24,694 nucleotides of DNA from Minisyncoccota bacterium (GCA_009694925.1 SIBX01000006.1:1-24694), one strand, 5' to 3'. Shown: positions 12,962 through 21,168, numbered from the stretch's first letter. Translations and numbers: made by a program. The notes: generated from the letters alone by a model not told the origin.

Positions 12962-13597
12962 CTAGAGCTTCACGCAATCTTTTTCTGTAAATTCTCCAAC
13001 TCTGGTTCTAATTAAAGAAAATAAATATCCTCCTGTTTTTAGCTCTGTTCCAAGATTTCTAGCGATGGAGCGTATATAGACTCCCGGGCCAGTCGTAATT
13101 TCTAGTTTTAAAATAGGGAAGTCATATTTCAATACTTTTATATCTTTTACAAATACTTTTCTGGATTTTAATTCTGGAGTTTTTCCTTCGCGTGCATATT
13201 CATACAATGGTTTTCCTTTTAATTTTATTGCGCTATAAATTGGAGGAGTCTGATCGATTTCTCCGATAAACTTTTTAATAGCAAAATCAATTTCTTCGGA
13301 AGTTGGTTTTTTCTCAAATTTTATTTCTGTTTTTAAACCTTCAGCATCATCAGTTTCACTCTCTTCTCCGAGTTTAATTTCTCCAATATATTCTTTTTCT
13401 TTTTGAACCTGAGTTGAAAGTTGTTTAGTATATTTTTTCCCCACGGCAATAACTAAAACGCCAGAAGCTAGAGGATCTAGCGTTCCAGCGTGCCCAACAA
13501 CTTTTTCACGAGATACTCTTCGTACCTTATCCACTATGTCGTGCGAAGTTGGTCCTTTTGGCTTCCAAACTCCAACAATTCCTTGTTTAATTAACAT
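12962..13597 (-). CDS. truB: tRNA pseudouridine(55) synthase TruB, short form
   Basis: Isomerises U55 in the T loop of tRNAs. The 211 residues start with GVWKPKGPTSHDIVDKVRR and carry the catalytic motif GHAGTLDPLASGVL with Asp41, then TPPIYSAIKLKGKPLYEYAR, and GVYIRSIARNLG. Usual TruB is about 300 residues; the C-terminal PUA-type RNA-binding extension is absent, as in some reduced genomes. The start at 13597 overlaps the upstream membrane-protein gene by 11 bases, indicating translational coupling. No terminator separates it from the convergent gene at 12955. Confidence 0.93.
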   Translation of the reverse strand: MLIKQGIVGVWKPKGPTSHDIVDKVRRVSREKVVGHAGTLDPLASGVLVIAVGKKYTKQLSTQVQKEKEYIGEIKLGEESETDDAEGLKTEIKFEKKPTSEEIDFAIKKFIGEIDQTPPIYSAIKLKGKPLYEYAREGKTPELKSRKVFVKDIKVLKYDFPILKLEITTGPGVYIRSIARNLGTELKTGGYLFSLIRTRVGEFTEKDCVKL

Positions 13598-13931
13598 CAG
13601 ACGACACTTTATTTTCGTGCCTCCACGCTACGAAATACAAAATAATTAAAATAGCCCCAGTAATAAAAACCTTAGACATGTCTCCATAGTGCTTATAATC
13701 TTCGGATAAAGCTCTCAAAATTATCACATCTGCCGCAAAAAGAAATCCTAGACTAACCGGATATATCTTTGCTATTAAAATTCCTACAATAAGATAAACT
13801 CCCCCAAATATTAGAAGAGCGGAATAATATCCAAGTAATTTTTCTTGAGATATGTAAGATGCTGAAAAAAACGCCAAAGCGGAGCTAAATAAAAAAATTA
13901 TTGTTCCAAAGGTCAGTTTAATTTTATTCAT
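13587..13931 (-). CDS. small membrane protein, unknown function
   Basis: A 114-residue protein made of four hydrophobic segments (about 5-25, 35-55, 57-74, 86-102) with short polar links. No family recognised. It overlaps truB by 11 bases and starts 5 bases after the stop of the 175-residue membrane protein, so these three genes form one minus-strand unit. Confidence 0.65.
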   Translation of the reverse strand: MNKIKLTFGTIIFLFSSALAFFSASYISQEKLLGYYSALLIFGGVYLIVGILIAKIYPVSLGFLFAADVIILRALSEDYKHYGDMSKVFITGAILIILYFVAWRHENKVSSDVN

Positions 13932-13936
13932 ATTAT

Positions 13937-14464
13937 TTATTTAAGTTTATCCTTAAGTTTTACAGAGGCAATAACAATTGCTATTAAAAGCCCCAAAGCA
14001 GCTGCCAAAATCCTATAAAGAGATACTAAACTCCATATTTCAAAATATATATAAATAAGAGATATTAATCCGCCAATCATACTAGCTCTCATTATAATTT
14101 GGTTATCTTTTTTAAAAAAACCCATCAAAAACAATCCATAACCAAAAACTATTCCGAATAAAATAACAGCAAGGCTTTGATTAAATGCAAGAACTAAATA
14201 TCTTAAAAATACCGGCGAAAATATTGAAATAGATAGTATAATAGAAAATCTTCTAAAGCTAACAGATTCCTCTGAATTAAGATTATTTTCAGATTCATGT
14301 TCTGGTTTGCGATTTACTAAATATACAATCGAAACAACTATCAGAGCTAAAACGACAAAAAAATTAGAAAATGGAAAATCTAATACGTCGAAAAAGGATA
14401 TAAAACCAATTCCCAGACACAAGATTATAAGTGGCCAAACTAAAACAAAAGCTAATATTCCCAT
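13937..14464 (-). CDS. membrane protein, unknown function
   Basis: A 175-residue protein with six probable membrane segments: about 3-25, 30-48, a polar cytoplasmic insert (PEHESENNLNSEESVSF, 54-70), then 72-90, 93-115, 122-145, 148-167. It ends in a Lys-rich tail. No family recognised. It is the first gene of a unit with the 114-residue membrane protein and truB. The 47-base gap upstream is very AT-rich, with possible -10 sequences (TATAAT-like) but no clear promoter. Confidence 0.65.
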   Translation of the reverse strand: MGILAFVLVWPLIILCLGIGFISFFDVLDFPFSNFFVVLALIVVSIVYLVNRKPEHESENNLNSEESVSFRRFSIILSISIFSPVFLRYLVLAFNQSLAVILFGIVFGYGLFLMGFFKKDNQIIMRASMIGGLISLIYIYFEIWSLVSLYRILAAALGLLIAIVIASVKLKDKLK

Positions 14465-14511
14465 ATATTTTTTATAATACTACATTACTTAATAATAATC
14501 AAAATATTATA

Positions 14512-14730
14512 TTATTCTTTAATCTCAATTAATTTCTTCTTATATCGTAACCCAGACTTGATAAATAAGCTATTTTTAGGGATTTTTAAGTATTCAGCCA
14601 ATATTTCAATCACTTTCAAATTCGCCTCCATATCTTTAGCGCGAGCTTTAGTTTCTATTTTGTAAGAATTTTCCCCAGTCTTCAAAATAGAGTCTTTTTT
14701 TGCGTTCGTCTTAACGGTAACCTCAATCAT
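14512..14730 (-). CDS. DUF167 (YggU-like) family protein
   Basis: A 72-residue protein with the family pattern: VKTNAKKDSI near the start, ARAKDMEANLKVIEILAEYL in the middle (equivalent to A-P-DG-AN-aL---LA--L), and SLFIKSGLRYKKKLIEI at the end (the SG---R-K--- motif). The family is small, widespread and of unknown function. The start ATG overlaps the stop codon of the Gmad2 gene by one base (TAATG), so the two are coupled. Confidence 0.85.
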   Translation of the reverse strand: MIEVTVKTNAKKDSILKTGENSYKIETKARAKDMEANLKVIEILAEYLKIPKNSLFIKSGLRYKKKLIEIKE

Positions 14731-15191
14731 TATTTAAATTCTATATCAATAGATTTAGACGCATCATTTTCTGGAAGTCCAGACGGATTATCTTTTTTAA
14801 ATATAATTTTTCCTTGTTTTCCGCTTAGTCCTTTAGAGTTAAATTCAATTGTTCTGGAAAAGGGGATTTTTTTCTCCGTCATCCAATCACCTTCAGTTTG
14901 TAAATAAGTTTGCACTAAAGAATTCCCATTATCGTCCACAATTTCAACCGGAAAAGATCCTTCAAACACCCAAGTTCCAACAATATAACCGCTAATTTTT
15001 AAAGGTGAAGAAATTTGGCTTCCTTCTATGGGATTTTCAATTTCAATTACATCCGTTCCTGTTTTGGGATTATTAGTTTTTGGCCTGTCAAAAATAAATA
15101 AAAACGCCGAAATAATAAACAAAGCTCCCAAAAAATAAATCAATTTTCTATATTTAAACATCCTATAAATAATAGGATTTTTAGAAGACAT
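14730..15191 (-). CDS. membrane-anchored Gmad2 (immunoglobulin-like) domain protein
   Basis: About 153 residues from ATG 15191. An N-terminal signal anchor (YRKLIYFLGALFIISAFLFIF) is followed by a Gmad2 domain: IEIENPIEGSQISSPLKISG, then WVFEGSFPVEIVDDNGN, then EGDWMTEKKIPF and KKDNPSGLPEND, all hallmarks of that Ig-like fold first noted in spore-germination proteins and now found in many envelope proteins. The role is probably extracytoplasmic binding. The frame stays open up to 15308, but that would overlap the upstream gene by almost 100 bases. ATG 15191 has GAGG 12 bases upstream; ATG 15161 (MFKYRK) is an alternative. An inverted repeat ATCCTAT/ATAGGAT lies between the two starts. Confidence 0.8.
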   Translation of the reverse strand: MSSKNPIIYRMFKYRKLIYFLGALFIISAFLFIFDRPKTNNPKTGTDVIEIENPIEGSQISSPLKISGYIVGTWVFEGSFPVEIVDDNGNSLVQTYLQTEGDWMTEKKIPFSRTIEFNSKGLSGKQGKIIFKKDNPSGLPENDASKSIDIEFK

Positions 15192-15211
15192 TAGCAATAA
15201 ATACCTCTTTT

Positions 15212-15508
15212 TTAATTCACCAACAAATACGCCCAAATTGCCAAAAATAAAATAGGAAGAAAAAGGAGCCAATTCCATAAGCGGTTTTTGCCAATCAAAA
15301 CATCCCACATAGAGCCATCTTTATGCGGCCACATCTGGAAATCTTCATATCCAAGCTCTTTTTCAATCGCTCCGATTCTTCTAATCCAGGCATCTCTCCA
15401 AAGTTTCTGTTTCCTTAATAAGAAAAACCAATAAAATGAAAGAACTAATCCTGTAAGCTGGGCGACGTGCAAATATTCTGTGCTGATCTTTCCGGCAAAT
15501 ATAGCCAC
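15212..15508 (-). CDS. C-terminal remnant of a small membrane protein split by the palindromic element
   Basis: The frame from GTG 15508 gives 98 residues; in-frame sequence continues upstream without a start to a stop inside the palindrome (reading ...SIESAIFVAIFAGK). Two membrane segments are seen (about 15-32 and 78-96), with a polar middle LWRDAWIRRIGAIEKELGYE and DFQMWP, vaguely like RipA-type small membrane proteins. The N-terminal part appears to be the 34-residue fragment at 15788-15684 on the other side of the element. Joining FFFVL to IESAIFVAIF would make one continuous membrane segment. It may be dead, or still translated from GTG; no good ribosome site precedes the GTG. It precedes the Gmad2 gene. 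Confidence 0.55.
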   Translation of the reverse strand: MAIFAGKISTEYLHVAQLTGLVLSFYWFFLLRKQKLWRDAWIRRIGAIEKELGYEDFQMWPHKDGSMWDVLIGKNRLWNWLLFLPILFLAIWAYLLVN

Positions 15509-15525
15509 GAAGATTGCGCTTTCAA

Positions 15526-15686
15526 TAGACTTGCTATCAAATAAGAAAGAAGTATTAATTTATAAGTTTTGAGCGAAAAATAGTTTTAAGAGTGAAGTAA
15601 TGTCAAAGACATTATTGAGTGATTAAAAGTATTTTGTAGCCAAAAATCGTAAATTTAGACGATTCTCTTATTTGGGAACAAGTCTA
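15526..15686 (+). repeat. MITE-like palindromic element, copy 2
   Basis: A 157-base imperfect palindrome flanked by TA (15526-15527, 15685-15686). Ends: GACTTGCTATCAAATAAGA and the inverse TCTTATTTGGGAACAAGTC. The centre GTAATGTC-AAA-GACATTATT lies at 15606, exactly the midpoint. It aligns with copy 1 along its whole length (shared GAAGTAT, AGTTTTGAG, AGTGAAGTAAT, GCCAAAAAT). Several differences between the copies are matched in the opposite arm. It lies between two fragments of a membrane-protein gene on the minus strand. Confidence 0.8.
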
Positions 15687-15788
15687 TAATACAAAGAAAA
15701 AATTGTATAGGCGATAAAGCCCATCAATTTCAGATCGAACTTGAGCGATAAACCGATCATACTGCTTCTCCAAAAATTCTTTATTCAT
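15684..15788 (-). pseudogene. N-terminal fragment of the split membrane-protein gene
   Basis: ATG 15788 to TAG 15684 encodes 34 residues: MNKEFLEKQYDRFIAQV, RSEIDGLYRLY, then NFFFVL, a polar helix leading into a membrane segment. The stop is formed by the first bases of the palindromic element (TAG of TAGACTTG). The downstream half, in a frame one base off, is at 15525-15212. Start lies 17 bases after the stop of the Fic gene, same strand. Too short to be a typical gene by itself; best read as the disrupted 5' end. Confidence 0.6.
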
Positions 15789-15805
15789 TTGGGATATTTT
15801 TTAAA

Positions 15806-16819
15806 TTATACTACTTTTTCTCCAATTTTTCTTTCAAAAAAATCTTTTAATGTTTCTCCAGTTTCTCTCTTATGTATGAATTCTTCTGGTTTTATAAATA
15901 TATCAACCAGTGCTTCAACTTGCTCTTTTTTTAATTTATAAAAATTATCCAACATATTTTCCCAATCTTCTGGTTTTAAAATATCAAGCATTTTTTTAGG
16001 AGATATTCGTTTATTTCCATTATATTCATTCATTATATTTTGTATTCCTTCGTCTCCTAAAAGAATATGAATTACGGTTAAGACATAGGTGGCATTGTCG
16101 GAGCAAAAACTAAGTAATCTCTTTGCTTTTTTATATGATTGATGACCTTGATCAAGCCGTTCAATTTCAGCAGTGGCCACACCTCTTTCAATTATTCCTA
16201 ATTTGCCATTCGGATCATCATTTTCAAATCTCCATCCATGTTTTTCTAAAACAATACGTTCAAGTTCAAAGTCTATAATTCCTGGATCAATATTAAAAGA
16301 ATTAAGTCTACCACTTATTCCGACTGCTTTTTTAATTTCATTTATAAATTCTTCCTTTGAAGAATATTCTTTAAGAAGAAGATGCGTTATTCTACTCGTG
16401 CGTCCATTTCCGTCCGCAAATAAATGTACAGCATTTATAACTGCAGGCAACATATATTTAATATCATCTTTTGATATTTGATTTTTTGCATCATAAGCAT
16501 ATTCAAGTAAACCTTCTTTATCTTCATGTTTAGGAACAGTAACATCTTCCACAAATCCAGCTAAATAAACATTCTCACCATCAAAATTTCTTTTACTAAT
16601 CGGTATATTTCTAGCAATTCCATTTATTCGCTTAAGAAATTCTTCAAATTCTTCAAAAGAAGGATTTTCTGTGCCTTCATTTTTTGAAAGAATATTTTGA
16701 AAATATTCAAAAACATTTGTTCGTTCAAAAAAATCTACTATTTTTTCAGATTGTTCAGCGCGTAATTGTTCTTCTGATTTTTCTGATAATGACCCAATTG
16801 GAAACTCTTCTTCTTTAAT
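15806..16819 (-). CDS. Fic domain protein (probable AMP transferase), start codon unclear
   Basis: Fic proteins usually transfer AMP to target proteins. The Fic motif reads HLFADGNGRTSR (family HPFxxGNGR) with the catalytic His at residue 132 of the long form. A C-terminal region of about 200 residues without clear motifs follows. The first GTG in frame is at 16552 (248 residues), but the coding frame clearly continues upstream with good Fic N-terminal sequence (FEEFLKRINGIARNIPI, then FDGENVYLAGF) to a TAA at 16831-16829. There is no ATG, GTG or TTG in that stretch. An ATT at 16819, giving IKEEEFPIGSL, is the best candidate start; AGGAGG overlaps the upstream gene's stop about 30 bases before it. 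Start-codon loss or an assembly error is possible. Confidence 0.75.
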   Translation of the reverse strand: MKEEEFPIGSLSEKSEEQLRAEQSEKIVDFFERTNVFEYFQNILSKNEGTENPSFEEFEEFLKRINGIARNIPISKRNFDGENVYLAGFVEDVTVPKHEDKEGLLEYAYDAKNQISKDDIKYMLPAVINAVHLFADGNGRTSRITHLLLKEYSSKEEFINEIKKAVGISGRLNSFNIDPGIIDFELERIVLEKHGWRFENDDPNGKLGIIERGVATAEIERLDQGHQSYKKAKRLLSFCSDNATYVLTVIHILLGDEGIQNIMNEYNGNKRISPKKMLDILKPEDWENMLDNFYKLKKEQVEALVDIFIKPEEFIHKRETGETLKDFFERKIGEKVV

Positions 16820-16853
16820 ATATAAATATTATTTTATTTTTCTAAATTTCCTC

Positions 16854-17453
16854 CTATTTCCTCCCAAATCTTTTTATTACAAAATATAAAATCACCACAA
16901 ACACCGCTCCAGAAACATCCATCAACATATCTTTTTGTGCATCCCAAATATCTCCTTGCGAGCCCAAGAAAGCCGCCCCAGAATCTCCTCCCCAAATTTC
17001 TGCATAAATCCACTCAATCCATTCATATAATACTGCCACAAAAGATATGGTAAAAATGGCATAAGTTGAGGCAATCCATTTTTTCGCCACAAGATTTCTA
17101 TTTAAAAGATATTCCATTATTGGCAGGGCATAGAAGCCAACGGTAAAATGGGCGACTCGGTCAAACATATTTCTTTCAAAACCAAAGAAATTTCCAAACC
17201 AATCAAATGGGACTTTTTCAAAAGTATAGTGTCCGCCGATGGTGTGTAAAAACGGCAAGACAAACATAAACGCATAAGCCGTATTTGAAAACCGAATATT
17301 TTTAAAATATAGAAAAACCATAAAGGCGACGAGTATAAAAATCGGCCCGTTTTCCGCATACCAGACATCCCGCGAAAATGGATGGATTCCAGCAACTATG
17401 AATTCAATAACATATATAGCCAGTAATAAATGTGGAAAATATTTTTTAAACAT
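16854..17453 (-). CDS. YjdF/DUF2238-like membrane protein
   Basis: A 199-residue protein with about six membrane segments. The family hallmarks are present: GGHYTFEKVPFDW, RNMFDRVAHFTVGFYALP, VLYEWIEWIYAEI and FLGSQGDIWDAQKDMLMD. The conserved His, Asp and Glu residues within membrane segments suggest an unknown enzymatic or transport role; none is established here. The stop overlaps an AGGAGG that could serve the following fic gene. The start is an ATG with no Shine-Dalgarno. Confidence 0.85.
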   Translation of the reverse strand: MFKKYFPHLLLAIYVIEFIVAGIHPFSRDVWYAENGPIFILVAFMVFLYFKNIRFSNTAYAFMFVLPFLHTIGGHYTFEKVPFDWFGNFFGFERNMFDRVAHFTVGFYALPIMEYLLNRNLVAKKWIASTYAIFTISFVAVLYEWIEWIYAEIWGGDSGAAFLGSQGDIWDAQKDMLMDVSGAVFVVILYFVIKRFGRK

Positions 17454-17516
17454 AAGATTTTTATCTAAACCCTTATATCAAGTCTAAAACCACGCCACAA
17501 TACTTGCAAATCAGGT

Positions 17517-18080
17517 TTAATAAAACCTAAGGCCATTCCACCTTATTTTCTTGCGAATCTCAAGATAATCCGGAATAGCTTCGGCAACTAAATTCCAAAA
17601 CTTTCGCGAATGATTAAATTCTTTTAAATGGCACAGTTCGTGGAATATTATATAGTCCGCCATTTTTTGCGGGAGTGAAGCGATCTTATAATTAAAATTC
17701 AAATCTCCTTTTCTAGAACAACTACCCCAACGCGTCTTCTGATTTCTTATTGCAATTGATCCATAAGTAAATCCATAATTTTTATTTAATTCTTCTAGTC
17801 TGCCAACGATTATTTTTCTAGCTTCTTCTTTTTTATTTTTATAATCCTTTTTCCTTTCTGCCCCAGTCATTCTTTTCGGCAATCCCAATTTCTCCTCCTC
17901 TTTTTGCTTTAATAAATGTAAATTTATCTGGTTTTGTATCCATTCCTTTTTACTCTCCACAAAAGCTTGCGCCACCCTATTTGGTGCTCGGCGGGGAATA
18001 GTCACAACAACACTGCCGTCAGTATGCACAATAATACGCAAAACTTTAGATAATCTATTCTTCTTAATAGTATATTCCAC
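17517..18080 (-). CDS. YgjP-like zinc metallopeptidase (DUF45/M48-related)
   Basis: A 187-residue protein. The zinc site HELCHLKEFNHSRKFW (HExxH plus a third His) is near residues 140-155, preceded by the family motif RNQKTRWGSCSRKGDLNFN and followed by IRKKIRWNG. The N-terminal half is a basic, helical region with HTDGSVVVTIPRRAP. YgjP-type proteins resemble metalloproteases; substrates are mostly unknown, though genes of this family often sit next to type I restriction systems. No such genes are present here. Malic enzyme lies 12 bases upstream in the same direction. Confidence 0.88.
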   Translation of the reverse strand: MEYTIKKNRLSKVLRIIVHTDGSVVVTIPRRAPNRVAQAFVESKKEWIQNQINLHLLKQKEEEKLGLPKRMTGAERKKDYKNKKEEARKIIVGRLEELNKNYGFTYGSIAIRNQKTRWGSCSRKGDLNFNYKIASLPQKMADYIIFHELCHLKEFNHSRKFWNLVAEAIPDYLEIRKKIRWNGLRFY

Positions 18081-18092
18081 CGACTTAAAATT

Positions 18093-19244
18093 TTATTTAA
18101 TAACCTTAGCCACTGTTTTCGCAAGTCGTTTATCAAAAATCTTGGGAATAATATTTTGTTCCGTTGGTTTTTTAATTAATTTCGCAATTTCATGCGCGGC
18201 TTTAATTTTCATCTCATCGGTTATTTTGTTAACGCGGTTATCTAAGGCGCCTCTAAAAACTCCAGGAAACACCTGCGCATTATTCAGCTGATTTGGAAAA
18301 TCGCTTCTTCCAGTTGCCACAATTCTCGCTCCGGCCTTCAAGGCCAAGTCTGGCATAATCTCCGGCACAGGATTTGCTAAAGTGAAAACGATTGAATCTT
18401 TATTCATAGAAGCTATCATTTCTGGATTAACTAAATTCGGACCAGAAACCCCAACAAACACATCCGCTCCGACAAATGCATCAATTGCCGTGCCAGTTTT
18501 GTTGTCGCTATTAGTAATAGAAGCCAATTCTGCTTTTTCTGCGGTTATATCAGCGCGATTCTTATGAATTATTCCCGAACGATCTAAAACTAAAATATTT
18601 CTAACTCCTGCCAAAAGTAAAATTTTAGTTATTGCTGTTCCCGCTGCTCCAGCTCCGCTAATAACTACTCTTACACTCTCAATCTTCTTTTTTACCACCT
18701 TCAAAGCATTTAATAATCCTGCCAAGACAATAATTGCCGTGCCGTGCTGATCATCGTGCATTACAGGAATTGATAATTCTTCTTTTAATCTTTTTTCAAT
18801 TTCAAAACATCGAGGAGCAGAAATATCTTCCAAATTAATTCCGCCAAATGTAGGGGAGATAGCTTTGATAGTTTTTATTATTTCTTCTGTATCTTGAGTA
18901 TTTAAAACAATCGGCACCGCATCAATGTTGGCAAATTTTTTAAACAATAAGCATTTTCCCTCCATAACCGGCAAAGCTCCCTCTGGGCCGATATTTCCTA
19001 ATCCCAAAACTGCCGAGCCGTCGGAAATCACCGCCACGCTGTTTCCTTTCATTGTATAGTCTCTTGTCTTGTCTTTGTTTTTTACAACGAATGAGCTCAC
19101 CGCTCCAACTCCTGGAGTATAAACCAGGCTAAGGTCGCTCATATTATTAATCGCCGTCTTGCTCGCCACCGAAAAAACTCCTTTATGTTTCAAGTGCAGT
19201 GCCAAAGATTTTTTATTTATTTCATCAATATTTCTTTTTTTCAT
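18093..19244 (-). CDS. NAD(P)-dependent malic enzyme (short bacterial form)
   Basis: Oxidative decarboxylation of malate to pyruvate. The 383 residues match the two-domain short malic enzymes: LVYTPGVGAV with the catalytic Tyr (about 42-51), VMEGKCLLFKK with the catalytic Lys region, INLEDISAPRCFEIE and MHDDQHGTAI with metal-binding acidic residues, then the Rossmann motif SGAGAAGTAI and TLANPVPEIMP. It is a full-length protein. In a reduced genome it may make pyruvate and NAD(P)H; cofactor preference cannot be told. Its upstream neighbour on the same strand (VF530) is separated by a terminator, so it has its own promoter in the AT-rich gap 19245-19327. Confidence 0.93.
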   Translation of the reverse strand: MKKRNIDEINKKSLALHLKHKGVFSVASKTAINNMSDLSLVYTPGVGAVSSFVVKNKDKTRDYTMKGNSVAVISDGSAVLGLGNIGPEGALPVMEGKCLLFKKFANIDAVPIVLNTQDTEEIIKTIKAISPTFGGINLEDISAPRCFEIEKRLKEELSIPVMHDDQHGTAIIVLAGLLNALKVVKKKIESVRVVISGAGAAGTAITKILLLAGVRNILVLDRSGIIHKNRADITAEKAELASITNSDNKTGTAIDAFVGADVFVGVSGPNLVNPEMIASMNKDSIVFTLANPVPEIMPDLALKAGARIVATGRSDFPNQLNNAQVFPGVFRGALDNRVNKITDEMKIKAAHEIAKLIKKPTEQNIIPKIFDKRLAKTVAKVIK

Positions 19245-19327
19245 AAATTTTCAAATTTTAGTAAGTATATTCTATCACCCTTTTTAGTATTAAAACTATT
19301 GGTGTCTTAATAAATTAAATTATGTAT

Positions 19328-19354
19328 AAAAAAATCTCCCCCAAAGGGCGATTT
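19328..19354 (-). terminator. rho-independent terminator after the VF530 gene
   Basis: AAATCTCCC and GGGCGATTT pair with one mismatch around CCAAA (19332-19354). A-rich and T-rich flanks on both sides make it work in either direction; its place fits the minus-strand gene that ends at 19367. Confidence 0.75.
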
Positions 19355-19366
19355 TTAATTCTTTTA

Positions 19367-19579
19367 TTAAATACTTGAAAGATATAGCGATTCAACTTTT
19401 TCACGGGCCCATGGAGTTTTGCGCAAAAATGTCAGGCTAGATTTAATACTTGGATGCTTTAGAAAACAGTTAATTTTAATTCGTTCGCCAAGTTCTGGAA
19501 ATCCATATTTCTCAACTAAAAACTCTAAAATTGATTGAAGTGTTTTTCCGTGCAAAGGATTGTTGGATGGATTATTCAT
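19367..19579 (-). CDS. VF530 / DUF2132 family small DNA-binding-type protein
   Basis: A 70-residue protein that matches the VF530 family almost from end to end: NPLHGKTLQSILEFLVEKYG, then LGERIKINCFLKHPSIKSSL and TFLRKTPWAREKVESLYL. The family founder from Vibrio fischeri has a known structure and is thought to bind DNA; the cellular role is unknown. It stands alone on the minus strand between a terminator and tRNA-Gln. Confidence 0.9.
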   Translation of the reverse strand: MNNPSNNPLHGKTLQSILEFLVEKYGFPELGERIKINCFLKHPSIKSSLTFLRKTPWAREKVESLYLSSI

Positions 19580-19604
19580 TATTTATAAAATTTTCCATTT
19601 AGGG

Positions 19605-19675
19605 CTGCGGGACATGGATTCGAACCATGATAACAGCTTTCAGAGAGCTGTGTCCTACCATTAGACGATCCCGCA
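19605..19675 (-). tRNA. tRNA-Gln(CTG)
   Basis: On the minus strand the acceptor stem TGCGGGA pairs with TCCCGCA (U1-A72, typical of tRNA-Gln), discriminator G; anticodon arm CAGCT-CTCTGAA-AGCTG gives CTG; T arm CATGG-TTCGAAT-CCATG. The 3' end reads G then CCCTAA, so CCA is not encoded. Confidence 0.93.
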
Positions 19676-19712
19676 ATATAGATAGGGTATAAACCCTACT
19701 TCGTTTTTATAG

Positions 19713-19718
19713 TATAAT
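19713..19718 (+). promoter_or_regulatory. -10 box for the pilus operon
   Basis: Perfect TATAAT 30 bases before the ATG at 19749; the preceding -35 place is occupied by a small hairpin (AGGGT 19684-19688 with ACCCT 19693-19697), so no consensus -35 is seen. Probably the start of the pilus operon transcript. Confidence 0.4.
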
Positions 19719-19748
19719 TAATCAAAGCTAATTAGACAAATAAATTCA

Positions 19749-21080
19749 ATGTCATTTTTCTCTAAAAAATCCTCTGTAAAAATAGAGGAAGATAGGGTTT
19801 TAACTCAAGAAGAAAACGTTAAAAAGTTTTTAAGCCAAAGCCAGGGACAAGAGAAAGACAAGACAGTAGAAACGGTTAAAACTCAGGCCGAAAATCAAGA
19901 ACAAGTTTCTATTATAAGGATAGTTGATCATTTAGTTTTAAACGCTTTTAATTCCGGCGCTTCAGATATTCATATAGACCCAGAAGAGCATCAAATCAGG
20001 GTCCGTTTTAGGATAGACGGAATTCTTCACGATCAATATACATTTCCAAAAGATGTGCATTCAGAAATTATAACCAGAGTAAAAATACTTTCTGGCCTTA
20101 GAACAGACGAACATCAAAAACCTCAAGACGGAAGATTTAAAGTTCCTTTAAATGAAAAGAAAAATGAGTTTGTAGATGTCCGCGTATCCATCGCTCCAAC
20201 TTATTACGGCGAAAACTGCGTCATGCGTCTTTTGGCCGAAACCACTATGATTTTTTCTCTTGAAAATTTAGGTTTTTCTCCAGAAAATGCTGCTAAAATT
20301 TATAAAGCCATAAAAAAACCGTACGGAATGATTTTGGCAACTGGACCAACTGGTTCTGGAAAAAGCTCTACTCTTTATGCGATTTTAAAAAAATTAAACA
20401 CTAAAGAAATTTCAATTATTACAGTTGAAGACCCAATTGAATATTCAATTTCCGGAATAGACCAAATTCAAGTAAATGCCACGACCGGACTCACTTTTGC
20501 CCAAGGACTTCGTTTTATTTTAAGACAAGATCCAAACATTATAATGGTAGGAGAAATCCGCGACGCCGAAACCGCAGGCATAGCCATTAACGCCTCAATG
20601 ACCGGCCATCTTCTTCTTTCAACTCTTCACACAAATGACGCCATAACCACATTGCCAAGAATTTTTGATATGGGCATTGAGCCATTTTTAGTTGCCTCAA
20701 CTATGAGTATTGCCATAGGCCAAAGGCTCGTGAGGACAATCTGTAAGGATTGTAAGGTTGAGAGAACTCTAGCCGATAAAGAAATAGAATCAGTTACAGA
20801 TGAAAACATAGCAAAATTTCTAAGAAAAAATAAAGATCTTTCCGTCGGCGTTGGTTGCAAGAAATGTGATATGAGCGGATTTAAAGGCAGAATCGGTATT
20901 CAGGAAGTTTTAGAAATAAATGAAGAGATTAGAGAATTAATTATGAAGCGCGCCAGTACCGCAGATATCAAAGCGGCAGCTATTAGGAACGGTATGAAGA
21001 TGATGGCCGAAGACGGTTTAGATAAGGTAAGGCAAGGATTAACAACCATAGAAGAAGTCTTAAGAGTCTTTAGCGAGTAA
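19749..21080 (+). CDS. type IV pilus assembly ATPase, PilB/GspE family
   Basis: Cytoplasmic hexameric ATPase that powers pilus or pseudopilus assembly. The 443 residues contain the second N-terminal domain (SDIHIDPEE... RVRFRIDGILHD, about 72-95), Walker A GPTGSGKSS (199-207), the Asp box ISIITVEDPIEY (221-232), Walker B NIIMVGEIRDAETA (263-276), the His box (GHLLLSTLHTNDA) and a CxxC zinc motif pair (CKDC and CKKC). The N-terminal MshEN domain of full-length PilB (about 150 residues) is lacking and replaced by a short charged tail. The VGEIRDAETA sequence is typical of assembly ATPases rather than PilT. It begins a same-strand run of pilus genes. Confidence 0.93.
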   Translation: MSFFSKKSSVKIEEDRVLTQEENVKKFLSQSQGQEKDKTVETVKTQAENQEQVSIIRIVDHLVLNAFNSGASDIHIDPEEHQIRVRFRIDGILHDQYTFPKDVHSEIITRVKILSGLRTDEHQKPQDGRFKVPLNEKKNEFVDVRVSIAPTYYGENCVMRLLAETTMIFSLENLGFSPENAAKIYKAIKKPYGMILATGPTGSGKSSTLYAILKKLNTKEISIITVEDPIEYSISGIDQIQVNATTGLTFAQGLRFILRQDPNIIMVGEIRDAETAGIAINASMTGHLLLSTLHTNDAITTLPRIFDMGIEPFLVASTMSIAIGQRLVRTICKDCKVERTLADKEIESVTDENIAKFLRKNKDLSVGVGCKKCDMSGFKGRIGIQEVLEINEEIRELIMKRASTADIKAAAIRNGMKMMAEDGLDKVRQGLTTIEEVLRVFSE

Positions 21081-21168
21081 ATGATAGAATTAAGAAGCAA
21101 GAATAGAGAATTATGGAATTATTCACTCATTGGAAATTGAAAATTAATTAACTGAAAATTTATACACC

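Noticed and set aside
15192..15308. N-terminal extension of the Gmad2 gene
   Set aside because: It overlaps the upstream gene's coding sequence in another frame and would put non-hydrophobic sequence before the signal anchor.
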